A stretch of DNA of 64,000 nucleotides, taken from the NCBI GenBank assembly GCA_963531535.1, contig CAUSGX010000002.1:1-64000 (forward strand), written 5' to 3'. Every line of letters starts with the position of its first letter. Position 1 is the first letter of the stretch. Position numbers and translations under genes: made by a program. A model generated the notes under the pieces. It was not told the DNA's origin. It saw only the letters and a list, made by a program, of their open reading frames with translations, and did no database searches. The stretch comes from HOT-345 sp963531535. Its GTDB lineage: Bacteria; Patescibacteriota; Gracilibacteria; Absconditabacterales; Absconditicoccaceae. Positions 19,158 through 30,550 of the stretch are shown here, one piece after another.

Positions 19158-19781
19158 TTAATCTGATTTATAATCTAGTTTATATTTCATAGTTGACACA
19201 AGACCGATTGGGCGAATCTCTATATCAAAGCCAACCCAACCGATCGTCGCCCTCTGCTCTGGAGAGTGCAAGTTTCTATAATCATCTAAGTCAATAACCT
19301 TTTCCTCGCCTTGTTTTATTCGGAGATAAGCGAATTTATCATCATTATAGTCTGGAGCTTCTTGTCTCTCTTTGAGTGAACGATGACGCTTCGAAATAAC
19401 CTTTGCTTCGAGATCTCCAGAAAGTGCAGAGAGTGTCAGTATCGCTCCTGTTCACTGCTGTCAAGGAAACTCTATCGCCCTAAAATCAAGCCACTCTCCA
19501 AATCTCAGCTCAAGCGTATCAGATTTTTGAGTAAGAGTTTTGGGGAAAACATCTTCTTGTAACGGAAAAACTCCTACCAGTTGATTATTTCGTCTTAGCA
19601 TTGCATTTTTTGATCCCAAGTAGATATTAAGCTTCTCCTCAGAAGTTCTTGGTATATTTTTTTCAGGACTTCTAATCTTTCAAGGATCATAATCTGGGTG
19701 TTTAAGTAAGAAAAGAGCAGTTCCTATCGTTCCAACAAGTATACCGAGAAGGAGTAAAAGCAAAGATTTTCGTAGCTTCAT
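19158..19781 (-). CDS. Membrane-anchored protein of unknown function
   Basis: 207 residues with four TGA glycines. It opens MKLRKSLLLLLLGILVGTIG, a single N-terminal anchor, followed by an extracytoplasmic beta-rich domain (FGEWLDFRAIEFPGQQGTG, GWVGFDIEIRPIG). It ends at TAA. It is the last of three neighbouring minus-strand genes for anchored or exported proteins (19158-21730). I recognise no family. Confidence 0.7.
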
Positions 19782-19954
19782 TCGTTATTTTTAGAGAATA
19801 AATCTAAAAAAAGAATATCTTGAACATAAAGAAGGAATACCTCCATTAATAAAAGTTCTCCTGAGTATTGCAAGCCCACTTTTTAATTTCTTCTTGACTT
19901 ATTCTAGCCTTTCTACCTTATAGTAAATACTATAGCTCAATAATCCGTCTTCAG

Positions 19955-21064
19955 CTACTTAACTATTCATTCAAAAGCCAAAGTTCAATCTGAAGCATCT
20001 ACATCTATCAATGCAAATGGGGAAAGTGTTAGTGATAATGGATGAGATCCTGAATAGGAACGAATATAGAGTTTATTCGGAGTTGACGCCAACCAAATAA
20101 ACTGTTGCCGTCAAGCATCAACGATTTTCGCCTCTCCAGAGGCAAAAAGCTTCTGCATATTTGGTCAAAATCCGATATACCACTTTTTTAGCTCACTATA
20201 ATCTCCAGTGTAATCTTCCACAACAGTATTCCCTAGACTCTTGAGGTATTTTCTTATCTCCTCATGTTTTGAATAAAAATTTCCATTATTATCAAAATAG
20301 ATAATTATTCTATCATTATTATCTACAGATATCTCTCTACCATCATTGATATTATTCTTGCTCTCATCATTGAACTTAACAATCATCTCTTCAAAGAGTT
20401 TCCCTCCCATATCTAACTCTTCCATTTCGGTTCTCGATCAAAGTCCATTTAAGGTATCAACTGAGAGAGTTCTATTATAATAAGAATCTCCAAGATGAAA
20501 AGGAACAATCCTTGAAGAAATATCTGATTTATTTCTACAAAACTTATCTAGATTTTTTGAACAATCTGTATAAGGGAGCAAGAGAGAGAATGGGAGAAAA
20601 TGATACCTTACCTTATAGTATGAATCTGAAAGTCTAACCCTTTTTTTTATATCTTCTCTTTCATCTTTATCGCCTGAAAGAGGTTCATTTTTCCATCCTT
20701 GTTTTGCTATAGCTGAGAGTCAAGCATACTCAAGCCATTTTTCATTTGAGAGAGATCATCATTTTATAAACTCAACTCCTCCTGTAGAGATATTTCACCA
20801 CTTCTCTTGAAGCTTAGGAAATTTATTCTCTAGAAATACTTTGCAGAAAAATCTTACACTCCTATGACGGGAAGAATCTATACACTGAGACAACAGAGTA
20901 CGCACCTGATTTATTGATTCCTCTCCAGACTTATCTTTTAACTGCTCTTTGATAAAGAGGTAGGAAAACTCATCCATCTGATGCAGAGCAGAAAAATAGG
21001 CACTAAGTCCTAAGAGAAAGAGGACCAATAAGATAACTAGAATCTTTTTCATACGATCAGGCAT
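19955..21064 (-). CDS. Exported or anchored protein of unknown function
   Basis: 369 residues across seven or more TGA glycines. MKKILVILLVLFLLGLSAYF forms the N-terminal hydrophobic segment (an alternative start is 12 bp downstream at 21052). Five cysteines occur in the first half. The middle is lysine- and asparagine-rich (NDESKNNINDGREISVDNND) and the C-terminal part is beta-rich. It ends at TAG. Together with the flanking genes it forms a run of same-strand anchored proteins. The reading frame was followed codon by codon without an internal TAA or TAG. Function unknown. Confidence 0.7.
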
Positions 21065-21082
21065 TATATAATAAATATTTGA

Positions 21083-21730
21083 CTACTTATTCTTTCTCCG
21101 TATAGTAATTAAACTTTCATCCACCGAGGCAATTCGAACTGTCCTAATACGATCAAAGTATTTAGTTTTTTCTATCTCTTTCGGAAAGGAATAATCGAGA
21201 TACTCTCACTCAGATACTACTATACAATGTCCTCCAGAAAAGACCTTAAGCGGAATAAACTTTTCCTGTTCAAAAGGTGACTTATGCACTCATAAAAGGC
21301 AAAATCTAACCTTTCCCCCCTTTCGATTGATCAATCATCGCTTAGTTTTTGAAATATCTTCAAGCACTATGTCTTGGACCTGCCTCTCCCCATCTTTGAT
21401 ATAAAAAGTTCCTTCACTTCAAAGGAAATGTTCAGAATATCACTGCTTTGGGAATAGCTTAGTTTGCTCTCCTTCAGCTGTATAAGGAACTTGATGCTTT
21501 TGTAAACGAGAGAAAGGAAATCAATCTTTATTTTCAAGATAAAAAAAATCTCAAGTAAAAGGCTCAAGTGCTACCTTCTCTAGCCTTCTCCCTCCATCAT
21601 CTTTGTACAAAGCCCCAATAAGCTGGGGAGTATAGTAGATTATTTGTTCAGAATTGAAACAACGGCATAAATGAATACCTGACACTAAAAGTATAAGAAG
21701 AAATCAACATATCAATGCTTTCTTTTTCAT
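21083..21730 (-). CDS. Exported protein of unknown function
   Basis: 215 residues with about ten TGA glycines. It starts MKKKALICGFLLILLVSGIH, then LCRC, so it may be a lipoprotein (Cys near residue 22) or have a cleaved signal. The mature region is rich in Gly, Lys and Phe with no motif I recognise. TAG stop. It is first of the 21730-19158 run; 18 bp separate it from the next start, which supports an operon. Confidence 0.68.
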
Positions 21731-21847
21731 AGGTCAACAAGTCAGATAATAAAAATACCCTAATTAGGAAGAAATCAGATAATTTCAGTATATACATTCA
21801 TATAATTTTTTATTTATATATTTCCTATATCTAACTATATTAGAGAG

Positions 21848-22038
21848 TATTGCAAGTCAATTTCAAAATATTAACTCAACTTATTTCAGATTTAGTCTCT
21901 CATTTCTCATCATCATCTCTGCATCATCAGCTCCTAAGCCTTCTCTCAACCCTCCCATCACTTCTCTCAACTTCTCCTTGCAAAGTCTTCAGGGATTCCT
22001 AGACTGAAATTATCTTTATTCTTTAACCAAAATACAAG
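21848..22038 (+). promoter_or_regulatory. Conserved pyrimidine-rich 5' leader of HU copy 2
   Basis: Matches the leader of HU copy 1 (558-752, minus) along nearly its whole length, with small gaps, through gggattcctagact and attctttaaccaaaatac to the ATG. It is C/T-rich on the coding strand. It is probably a promoter plus a long 5'-UTR. Confidence 0.6.
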
Positions 22039-22428
22039 ATGGCGGTAAAGTATAACATCGTAGAGAGAAAAAATCCTCTTAAACCTACTGAAAAAGCAAA
22101 ATTCTATGCTATTGCAAATTCAGATGGAGAAGTCAGCTTTAAGACTCTTGCAAAGGAAATCGCAGCTGCTGGATCTACAGTATCTGATAGTGATATGCTT
22201 GCTGTGCTTAATGATCTAACCAAGATCTTAACAAAGCATCTTGCTGAGGGAAAGATCGTGAGGCTCGGAGATTTCTGAAGTTTCCAAATCGTAATCAATA
22301 GTAATGGAGTAGATAGTGCTAATAAAGTAAATGCATCTCAGATCAAGGGAAATAAAATTCAATTTCGTCCTGGAGTGGATCTTAAGGAGATGCTTGCAAC
22401 CGTTAAATACGAAAAGGTAAGTAAATAA
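22039..22428 (+). CDS. HU-family DNA-binding protein, Bacteroidetes type (copy 2)
   Basis: 129 residues, same length as copy 1 at 168-557 and alike throughout: MAVKYNIVERKNPLKPTEKA at the start, TLAKEIAAAGSTVSDSDMLA in the middle and IQFRPGVDLKEMLATVKYEK at the end. In GDFGSF only the second Gly is TGA. The protein type is the HU-related family common in Bacteroidetes rather than classical HU. Conserved leader upstream, terminator downstream. Confidence 0.92.
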
Positions 22429-22449
22429 CTCTCCCCCACCTTACCAAAA

Positions 22450-22476
22450 AAAGAGAAGCTCAGCTTCTCTTTTTTG
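22450..22476 (+). terminator. Rho-independent terminator
   Basis: AGAGAAGCT and AGCTTCTCT flank a single C and are followed by T6. Confidence 0.9.
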
Positions 22477-22522
22477 AATGTTCAGAGAGGAGAAAGAGAG
22501 TAAACCTCTACACCTCTTCAAA

Positions 22523-22647
22523 AATGACCGCTCATTTTCTAAAAACTACTGCTCAATTTTTAAAATTGACCGCTCATTTTTTCTAAAATGACTGCTTGTT
22601 TTTGGAAAAACAACCGCTTGTTTTTAAAAATTGACTGCTCATTTTTC
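22523..22647. repeat. Degenerate tandem repeat, about six units of 19-24 bp
   Basis: Units of the form (t)GACCGCTCATTTTCTAAAA recur six times with variation (CCGCTCA, CTGCTCA, CTGCTTG, CCGCTTG followed by T/A runs). No gene is evident on either strand; the calpain-like gene ends at 22698. Short frames inside it encode repetitive peptides and are not annotated. Confidence 0.75.
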
Positions 22648-22697
22648 TCTATCTCAGAGCAGAGTAGCTAGAGAATCAACCAAGAATGCTCAAAAGC

Positions 22698-24653
22698 TTA
22701 CGAAAAGACTGATTTCCATCGTTTCTTCATCTTAAACATCTCTCTGATATCAAAGACCGCGACATTCCACTCAGGAAAGGCTTGCATACACCTCTCTAGT
22801 GAAAGCTCAATCTTGCGAGAGGTATCAATAGGATTGACAAGGATCACTCTTTTCTCTCCAGTCTTGCTATCTACAAAACATCTCTCTAGTGAATAAGCAT
22901 GGAGCGAGGTAAAATGTTTCCCAGCTTTAGTGATACTAAACCTCCTAAAGGTTCAATCCTGATTCCATACAACATTCCTATAATTCGGGTTAAAATGAAC
23001 GTTATCTCAGGGATTCCCGAGGCTAATATTAATAAATCAAAAACGATGAAACCTGAACAAAAGCTTCTGAATCTCCTTATCTTCAGTAGAAAATGATAGG
23101 CAAGCTCCTTCGCCCATCAGTCAACGCAGAAACAAATGCGAGAATCCTCATTCATTGATCTTGCTCAGCATTTCACTAGTGATAGCAAAGGTACCCGTTT
23201 TATTGAAGCTTTTCCATGCCTGCTTACTAAGTTCTGGATCTTCAAAGTCTCTATTCAGTATCATATTCTTCATCGCAGCAATCTCTAAGATTCTGAATCC
23301 CAATGCACTATCGCTATTGATATTTGCGAAGAGATCCCCTTCTTCCTTATCCTTAATCTCGTAGTCCTGATCGAGTTCCTCAGTCGAGACAGGGATCCAA
23401 GTTCTATGCCTCTCATCTCAGCAAAAAGGAAGTCTGACTTCTCGCCCTTGCTCAGTGATTTTCATTGAAGTCTTGATCAATACTTCAAAGGGATTAGACT
23501 TTTTCAGCATTTCAATACCACTATATCCATAGCAAAATCAGAGTTCTTGCTGTCTGATCTCAGCTTTATTATACTTTCATAACGTCGGAAGAGTAGTTAT
23601 CATCTCTCCCCTTTCAAAACTTTCTAGTGCATCTTCTTGGAGTGTTTCAAGTGTAGTTTTTTGCAGAGTTTCAGGCTGCCTGAGAGTAGAGAGTGGTTCC
23701 TGAAATTCTTCCTCCAGTTCCTCAACTGAATCATCTAGCATATCCTGCCAATACTCGTCTCCTCCTTCCATAAAAAGAAGGGTATAATGCTGATCAGAGA
23801 GTGTTTGGTAGTTCTTGAGATAAGCGGCTTTCCTTAGATGATAGTTTCTGATTTCTTGGAGGTCTGCACTCTTGAGTAGACAAAGTGCAATAGGGAGTAT
23901 TCAGATAGTAAGTTTATCTTTTAGTCCCTTTGGAAGCTGTGCTAGGAGTTTGAGATCTTGCTTTCTAACTTTTTTGATCGTATTTGAAAGCGAAGTTCCC
24001 CATTTTTCACTCTCATCACCTCGAAATTTATCAAGTCTTGGCTTGAGTCTAAGGAGTTTTTTAAGCTCGCGTTTACTCGTTTCACAAACACTAAAGAGAT
24101 TACTATTCTTAATAGGGATTCCTAATTTCCTCAAAAGTGGAAGCATCTCCCTGAGCTTTGGAATATCTTCCAGATAGAGTCCAGATAGAACATCGAGATC
24201 ATAAACCTGATCTCAGAGTGTGATACCTATCTTTTCCAGTCCCTTTTTTATAATCATCAGACGTTCAAGTTCCACATGAGAAAGTGCAAGGATCTCTTGA
24301 AAGTTTTCAGCCGTGATTTGTATTCCTATCTCTTCTAGATAAGGACGAAATCCCATCACTTTCTTGATATTCTCGAGAGAGACATACTGCAGATAGGTAT
24401 TTTTGGGAGAATAAAAGTTCAGGTGAAGTATCTTGAGATAGGTCATTTTTAGTGATTGTTCCTTATCAGGGGGGAGAGGATTACGTGCTCTTCTTCTAGC
24501 CTTTGCCACCGAGGAGAGAGTATCAAAACATTGCTCGGAGACTTTACGACAAATATGCTCAGAAGGATTAGACTCTGAGATTTGAGCTTCATTTGAGTTG
24601 ATGAGTACTTTCTCTTCCTCCTCGAGCATCCTTTTCTTCTCAATATTCTCCAT
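22698..24653 (-). CDS. Protein with calpain/papain-like cysteine peptidase C-terminus
   Basis: 651 residues from ATG 24653 (another ATG lies 33 bp upstream). The N-terminal half is helical and leucine-rich with basic segments. The middle (around residues 325-355) is acidic and Gln/Leu-rich. The C-terminal third has QQELGFCYGYSGIEML (Cys374), HAYSLERC (His585) and VILVNPID (Asn607). This order and the 22-residue His-Asn spacing match the Cys-His-Asn triad of C2 (calpain-like) peptidases, where Q..G.C, HAY and NP are hallmarks. There is no signal peptide, so it is probably cytoplasmic. The active-site reading is inferred; domain boundaries are rough. Stop TAA. Confidence 0.6.
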
Positions 24654-24822
24654 CGACCAAGCAGAGATAAAAAAATAAATTAACATACTATAACCAAAAG
24701 AATAAAGAAGTCAATATCATAAGAGCACAAAAATCTGAACTCTTCCTCGCTCATCATCACTTGAAAACTTAGGAGAAAATCATACACTTTAATTCAGATT
24801 TTTATTATTTTTGTGTATATTT

Positions 24823-26367
24823 ATGAGCCTCGCAAACAAGTATCGTCCTCAGACCTTTGATGAGATGATCGGACAAGAGCATATTAGTGATATTCTCAAA
24901 GCTCAGATGATTGCTAGAGATAAGATTCATCATAACTATCTTCTTTTTTGACCGAGAGGAACTGGGAAGACTACTTCAGCTAGGCTGATTGCAAAGGGGC
25001 TTAACTGCCTTAATCTTCAAAATGGAAATCCTTGCAATGAATGTAGTAATTGTCAACTTATCAATGCGGGAACAAGTCTGGATTATACTGAGATTGATGC
25101 TGCTTCTCATACAGGAGTGGACAATATTAGAGAGGAAATTATAGACAAAGCACTCTATCCACCCACAACACTCCAAAAGAAGATCTATGTAATCGATGAG
25201 GTTCATATGCTCAGTAAGGGGGCATTTAATGCTCTCCTAAAGACAATCGAGGAGCCAAAAAGTAATGTCTGCTTTATTTTTGCGACGACGGAAATCCATA
25301 AAGTCCCAGACACGATTATCTCTCGTTGTCAGGTTTTTAACTATAGAAAAGTACCAACACAGGCGATGACCTTGCATTTAGAAAAGATTTGCAAGGATGA
25401 GGGGCTTGGGTACACGCTTCCAGCACTAGAGACAATCGCAAATATTTCGGAATGATGTGTGAGAGATGCTGTAAAATATATAGATCAAGTGAGTATTCTC
25501 TGAGAGGTTACTGAGGGGAATATTACAAAATTTCTTGGGGTAGCTGGAGAAAATACCATAAAAACGCTACTAGAAACCATCAAAAAAGGAGACAGAAATC
25601 AGATTTTTGAGTTTTTGGATACTATTGCTCAAAGTGGAGTTGATCTCTGACAATTTACTAAACAGACTATCGGATATATTGATCAGCATCTTCTGGAAGA
25701 TACGGATTTTTATCTTAAGATTTGCTCAACTTTTTGAGAAATTTTGGGCAATTTGAGGCGATATCCTTACCCGATTGTTGCGTATAAAATCTCGCTGAAT
25801 AACTATCTTAATCCAGAAAGACAGCTTACTACTAGCTCAGTTCCGCAAATTTCTCAGTCATCGGTTTCTACCCCAGTTGCTGTAAGTGTAGCTCAAACCT
25901 CAGCTCCTCAGCAGCAGAAACCTGAATCTTGATCAGTAAATTCAGAGCCAAAGAGTGAAGTCACAACCTCGCCTCTTTGACCTGTTCAATCTGAAGTTGT
26001 AAAGGAAGAATCTCCATCAACTCAGCCAGCACCAGCAGCTCCAAAAGCTGAACCTCAACCAGTTGCTACATCAAGTCAAATGCAATCTTGAACTAATGAT
26101 CTGAAATCACTTTGGCAGTCTGTTGTCGCTCAAATTCCAAAGCCAACCGCTCAGGCAAATCTCAAAGATCAAGCGATCATTGAGGCTATTAGTGAAAATA
26201 CTGTTGAGATCATTGTTATTACCAAAATCGCAGAGATGCTCCTCAAAAATGAAGAGATCAAAAAGCTTGTAGAATCACTTTTGACAACCAGTCTCTGAAA
26301 ATCTGTGCAGCTTCAGGTCGTATATGAGGCAAAAGAGAGTTATTTTGCTAGAAAAATGGGACTATAA
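24823..26367 (+). CDS. dnaX: DNA polymerase III subunit gamma/tau
   Basis: 514 residues; the clamp-loader ATPase. YRPQTFDEMIGQEHI at the start, P-loop LLFGPRGTGKTT (first Gly is TGA), zinc-binding Cys cluster (CNECSNC), DEVHMLSKGAFNALLKTIEEP (Walker B) and the SRC sensor (IISRCQ). After domain III comes a Pro/Ser/Gln-rich linker (about 345-415) and a C-terminal domain, so it looks like a tau-length product. The AATTCAGATTTTTATT motif lies 20-30 bp before the ATG. TAA stop. Confidence 0.95.
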
Positions 26368-26396
26368 AACAAGATTTTACTCTTCATTAAATATAA

Positions 26397-27506
26397 ATGC
26401 TAAAAAAACTTTCTCTCCTCTTGCTCTGAGGAATGTATTTGCTCGGAGGGGGGTTGTCTGCTGATGAATATCATTATTTCTATGGAGAAGGTTGTAGTTA
26501 CTGTGCTAAGACGCAGAGGTACTTTGAAGATCATCATCTAGAAGATACCTATAAAATCATTAAATATGAGATACGAAATCATCCAGAAAATCTCCAAATC
26601 CTTAAAGACAAGCTCGCTCAAATCAACCTTCCAATCACAGAAACAAAAATCCCCTTGATGCTTGTTGAAAAAGAAAATAAAACTCAGACTTCATTGATTG
26701 GTCCTGCAGAAATCATAAATTATTTTGAAAAGGGAGAAGAATTATGAGAAGCTACAAATCAGACTTGAACTCAGCCTAGTTTTGCAGATAATGATAAAAA
26801 TAGTGAACAATCTCCCTGGAAGTTTATAGGAATCCTGATCCCAACTGCGCTTGGTGATAGTATCAATCCTTGTGCCTTTGCCGTTATGTTGCTCCTCCTC
26901 TCTACAATCTTAAGTAAGTCAAAAAGCAGAAAGAGGACGATTTTCTCTGGAGTCTTATTTTCACTCGCAATATTTCTTTCCTATTTTTTGATGGGAATCT
27001 GAGTATTTAAGCTTTTAGCCACCTCTACAGCGGAAACCTCAATTTTTAAGTGGATTATCGGTGTGATCTGAATTTTGATCTGATTGGCGAATATTAAAGA
27101 CTACTTCTGGTATGGAAAGGTTTTTCTAATGGAAGTCCCTCGCCAATGGAGACCAACTATGATGAAACTTATCCAATGAGTGCTCTCTCCTATTGGTGCA
27201 TTTGGGATTGGTATTTTAGTCAGTCTATTCCTTCTTCCTTGTTCTTCTGGTCCATATATTGTGATTCTTGGACTCCTTTCTGCTCAAAGTAATGAACTTA
27301 ATCTACTAGGTATGGGATATCTAGCACTGTATAATTTCATCTTTATCCTCCCCATGCTTGCAATAACCTTCCTCGTATGAACAGGAAAATCTAGCGTGGA
27401 GAAGCTTGCCAAGTTAAAAAATAAAAATACAAAGCTGATCCATTTGGGAGTTGGAATACTAATGCTTATTCTTGGAGTCTATATTATTTCTAGTATCTAT
27501 TTTTAA
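26397..27506 (+). CDS. Glutaredoxin-like domain fused to CcdA/DsbD-type membrane protein
   Basis: 369 residues. Signal peptide (about 1-22), then a thioredoxin-fold domain with GEGCSYCAKT (CxxC about residues 33-36) and cis-Pro (KIPLML), then a six-helix CcdA-like domain starting near residue 140 with the paired motifs SINPCAFAVM and FLLPCSSGPYIV. CcdA/DsbD proteins carry electrons from cytoplasmic thioredoxin across the membrane; the fused domain could receive them outside. Ten or more TGA glycines. It follows dnaX by 29 bp and ends before a bidirectional terminator. Role in disulfide reduction is inferred from domains. Confidence 0.82.
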
Positions 27507-27510
27507 CTAT

Positions 27511-27545
27511 AAAAAGACCTGAAGCTTCATTCAGGTTTTTTGTTT
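27511..27545. terminator. Bidirectional terminator
   Basis: ACCTGAA (27517-27523) and TTCAGGT (27530-27536), with A run before and T run after. It serves the CcdA fusion (plus) and the PBP gene (minus). Confidence 0.88.
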
Positions 27546-27557
27546 TTTGAAAAGATG

Positions 27558-29252
27558 CTAAAGCTGATTTGCTACGAGATTCCAGAGATATCCTGCAGTT
27601 AGACTTCAGCTTTTTTTCATTGGAGAGGCATCATAGTTTCCTGCCCAGACACAGAGGATTTTCTTTTTTGCCGTATGTACTCAGCAGGTCCAACCATCAA
27701 TAAAGTGTCTAGAGGTTCCAGATTTCACGCTCCATCCTGGCATATTTAGATAATTATCCAGTCAGAAACTGATTGTTCTATGCTGATTTTTGCTTAAAAT
27801 ATCTGCCACCTCAGCAATTGTCGATTGATATTCATCAGCTAGAGCTCAAGAACTAAGAAACACTTTCCACAGACTCGCAAACTCCAGAGGAGAAAGCTCA
27901 TAGGTCCCAAGACCAACTGAAAGGCCCAGATTGTGAGCATTAAAGGTCTGACTCTCTTGAAGAATAACATCTGGCTCAGTATTTGCGATTTCTTGTCTTA
28001 GTCTATTGATAAATGCAATAAACTCCTCAACTCCTGCGTCATGAAGGAGCTTTACCGCTGGGATATTTAAGCTACTTCCTAGAGCAGTTGCTAAGTTCAC
28101 TTCTCCGTAGTAAGAAAGTGAAAAGTTTTTTGGGCTATAGATCTGCTCCTCATCCAAATAATAGGAAACCGGCTCATCAACTATCATACTTCCTCAGGTC
28201 AGTCCGAGCTTTTGCAATGCAAAAATATACAAAAACGGCTTAATTGCGGATCCGGTCTGTCTCTTACTGAGACATCAGTTCACCTCTCAGCTTTTCTTAT
28301 CATCAAATGCCCTACAGGTATTCATTGTTTGAATTTCTCCTTGCTCATTCAAGACTAGAACACAGCAGTCTCACATTCAGACTTGTGATCTATATTCCTC
28401 GGTCTGATCTATACTCTGTCCTACCTTTTGATATAAATTGAGATCAAATGAAGAAAGCTGATTTGAATGGCTTTTCTGATAATAAGCATTAAAATGCTGA
28501 GCCTCTGTAGGAACTGGAGAATGAAGCTCCTTATCTGAAACAGGAGGAAGTTCGTCTCGATTTTTACACGATGCTTCCTCGGCTATCAGCGGACAAAGCA
28601 CTTTTGCTCTGGTTTTAATCTTTTTGAATCCTGAGGCATTGAGTGGATTTTTTCCAGTTTGCGCTGTTGCAATCAAAAAACTTAACTCTGATGGGAAAAG
28701 TGCAGAACATTCTTTTTGAAAATAGTTGAGGCAAGCAGCTCTATATCCACGGATTCCATTTAAAAATTCCACATTATTCAAATAGGCAAGGAGAATCTCA
28801 TCTTTTGAATGATGAAGAGAAAGATTAAAGGCGATCAGCATTTCTTTGATCTTTGTACTCCAGGTTCTATGGTAGCTTTTTCGAGTAATTTTCACTAACT
28901 GCTGAGGAATAGTAGATGCTCATTGCCTTCTTCCATGTCATTGAAGGTTAAATTTAATCGCTCTGAGTACGGCAATTGGATCTACTCCTAAGTGCCAATA
29001 ATACCTACGATCCTCTACACCGACAACTGCTTGCTTAAGATTTTCAGGGATCTGATCAGATGTTTCGTATCCTTGTATCTTGATTCCACTGATAAGCTGT
29101 CCATTGGTGTCTTTCAAAACTTGATTATTAAGGGTTGGAAGCGGATATTTGTATAGACAGTTAAGCAAGAGAAAAAGTGCTATTCCTCACAGGAGGATAA
29201 AGAGACAGAAAATTCAGATTTTTTTGATTTTTCAGAAATATAGTTCTCTCAT
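27558..29252 (-). CDS. Class A penicillin-binding protein (PbpC-like)
   Basis: 564 residues. N-terminal helix (about 15-30), glycosyltransferase domain with EDRRYYWHLGVDP (about residue 75) and QQLVK, then a transpeptidase domain with TGSAIKPF (SxxK), SLNIPAV (SxN) and KSGTSRHF in the KTG position. It polymerises and cross-links peptidoglycan outside the membrane. The length and the linked order of motifs fit PBP1C better than PBP1A. No C-terminal extension. TGA glycines occur in both domains, and the standard code would give three fragments. TAG stop. Confidence 0.88.
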
Positions 29253-29359
29253 CTATCTAAAAATCAAGATAAAGACTTCGATTCTGAGCATACGAAAACT
29301 TAGCTAAAAAACAAGAAAAAGTGCCTTATGAAAAGACACTTTCTCTACGAGTTTATATT

Positions 29360-30466
29360 CTATACATTAAACTTAAAAATAATTACATCTCCGTCCTGCA
29401 CGATATATTCTTTCCCCTCCAGACGAATCAGTCCTTTTTCTTTGGCTTTTGCCCAGCTTCCGGCTTCCAAAAGTTTATCAGTACTCACCACTTCAGCTTT
29501 AATAAATCATTTTTCAAAATCTGAATGAATCGCTCAAGCTGCCTGCGGAGCTGTAGAATCTACAGGGACTGTCCATGCTCTTGTCTCCTTCTCTCCCGTT
29601 GTAAAATAATACATCAATCCAAGCTGCCTAAAGGCAAGCCCGATCAAATCATCCAAGGTAGGAATTGGATTGTCTCCATGAAGCTCTAAGAGCTCAGTTA
29701 AAAACTCTGCCCTCTCTTCCGGAGAAAACTCCATCATTTCAGATTCAAGTTTTACACAGACAATAGCCACTGGAGCATTGAGCTTTTGCTCAAATTCTTT
29801 TTTAAGAGCTTCAGCATTCGCTAAATCCTCCTGTGCAATATTCAAAGCATAGATAAAGGGTTTTAGCGTCAAGAAGTTATAAGATTTGATGAGTTTTAAA
29901 TCCTCAGGAGAAAATTCAGATTTTATAGTATTCGCTAGTTTCCCTTCCATAAGCACCTTTTGAATCGCTTCTAGAATCTCAACAGTTCTCTTTTCATCCT
30001 TATTTTGAGTAATTCTGGCTTTTTTCTGAAGATTTGGTAGATTTTTCTCAATCTGTTCAAGATCAGCAAAGATAAGTTCAGTATTGATAATTTCTCTATC
30101 TCTGAGTGGATCAACTCCTCACTCTACATGCACGATATCTGAATCATTAAAATGTCTCAGCACCTGAACAATTGCATCCACCTCTCTAATATGTGAAAGA
30201 AACTTATTTCCAAGTCCCTCTCCTTTGCTCGCTCCCTTAACAAGCCCAGCAATATCCACAAACTCCGTATGTGCATAGACGATTTTTTGTGTCTTTGACA
30301 TCTCAGAAAGTGCATCCATTCTAGGATCTTTTACATCTACGATTCCAACATTAGGCTCGATGGTACAAAAGGGGAAATTTTCAGCAGGAGCAGAATAAGA
30401 CTTTGTCAAAGCATTAAAGAGTGTAGACTTTCCAACATTAGGCAGTCCAACAATACCAATCTTCAT
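29360..30466 (-). CDS. ychF: Redox-regulated ATPase YchF (Obg-related)
   Basis: 368 residues. MKIGIVGLPNVGKSTLFNAL is the P-loop, with NFPFCTIEPNVG (switch I), DIAGLVKGASKGEGLGN (switch II region) and a C-terminal TGS domain (TGEKETRAWTV, then HSDFEKGFIKAEVV). YchF binds ATP or GTP and the ribosome. ATG 30466 is chosen; a TTG two codons upstream is less likely. The leader has AGATCAGATTTTTTACCTTT. Only two TGA glycines. TAG stop. Confidence 0.95.
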
Positions 30467-30550
30467 TATCAATAGTGCAAAAGGTAAAAAATCTGATCTT
30501 TAGTGTAGCGAATCGCTCACAAAAAGCAATGTAAAAGCAAGTTTTCTCTT

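Noticed and set aside
23872..24177. Plus-strand Ser/Leu-rich frame of 101 codons
   Set aside because: Antisense to the calpain-like gene; its composition is what complementing a Lys/Leu-rich helix gives.
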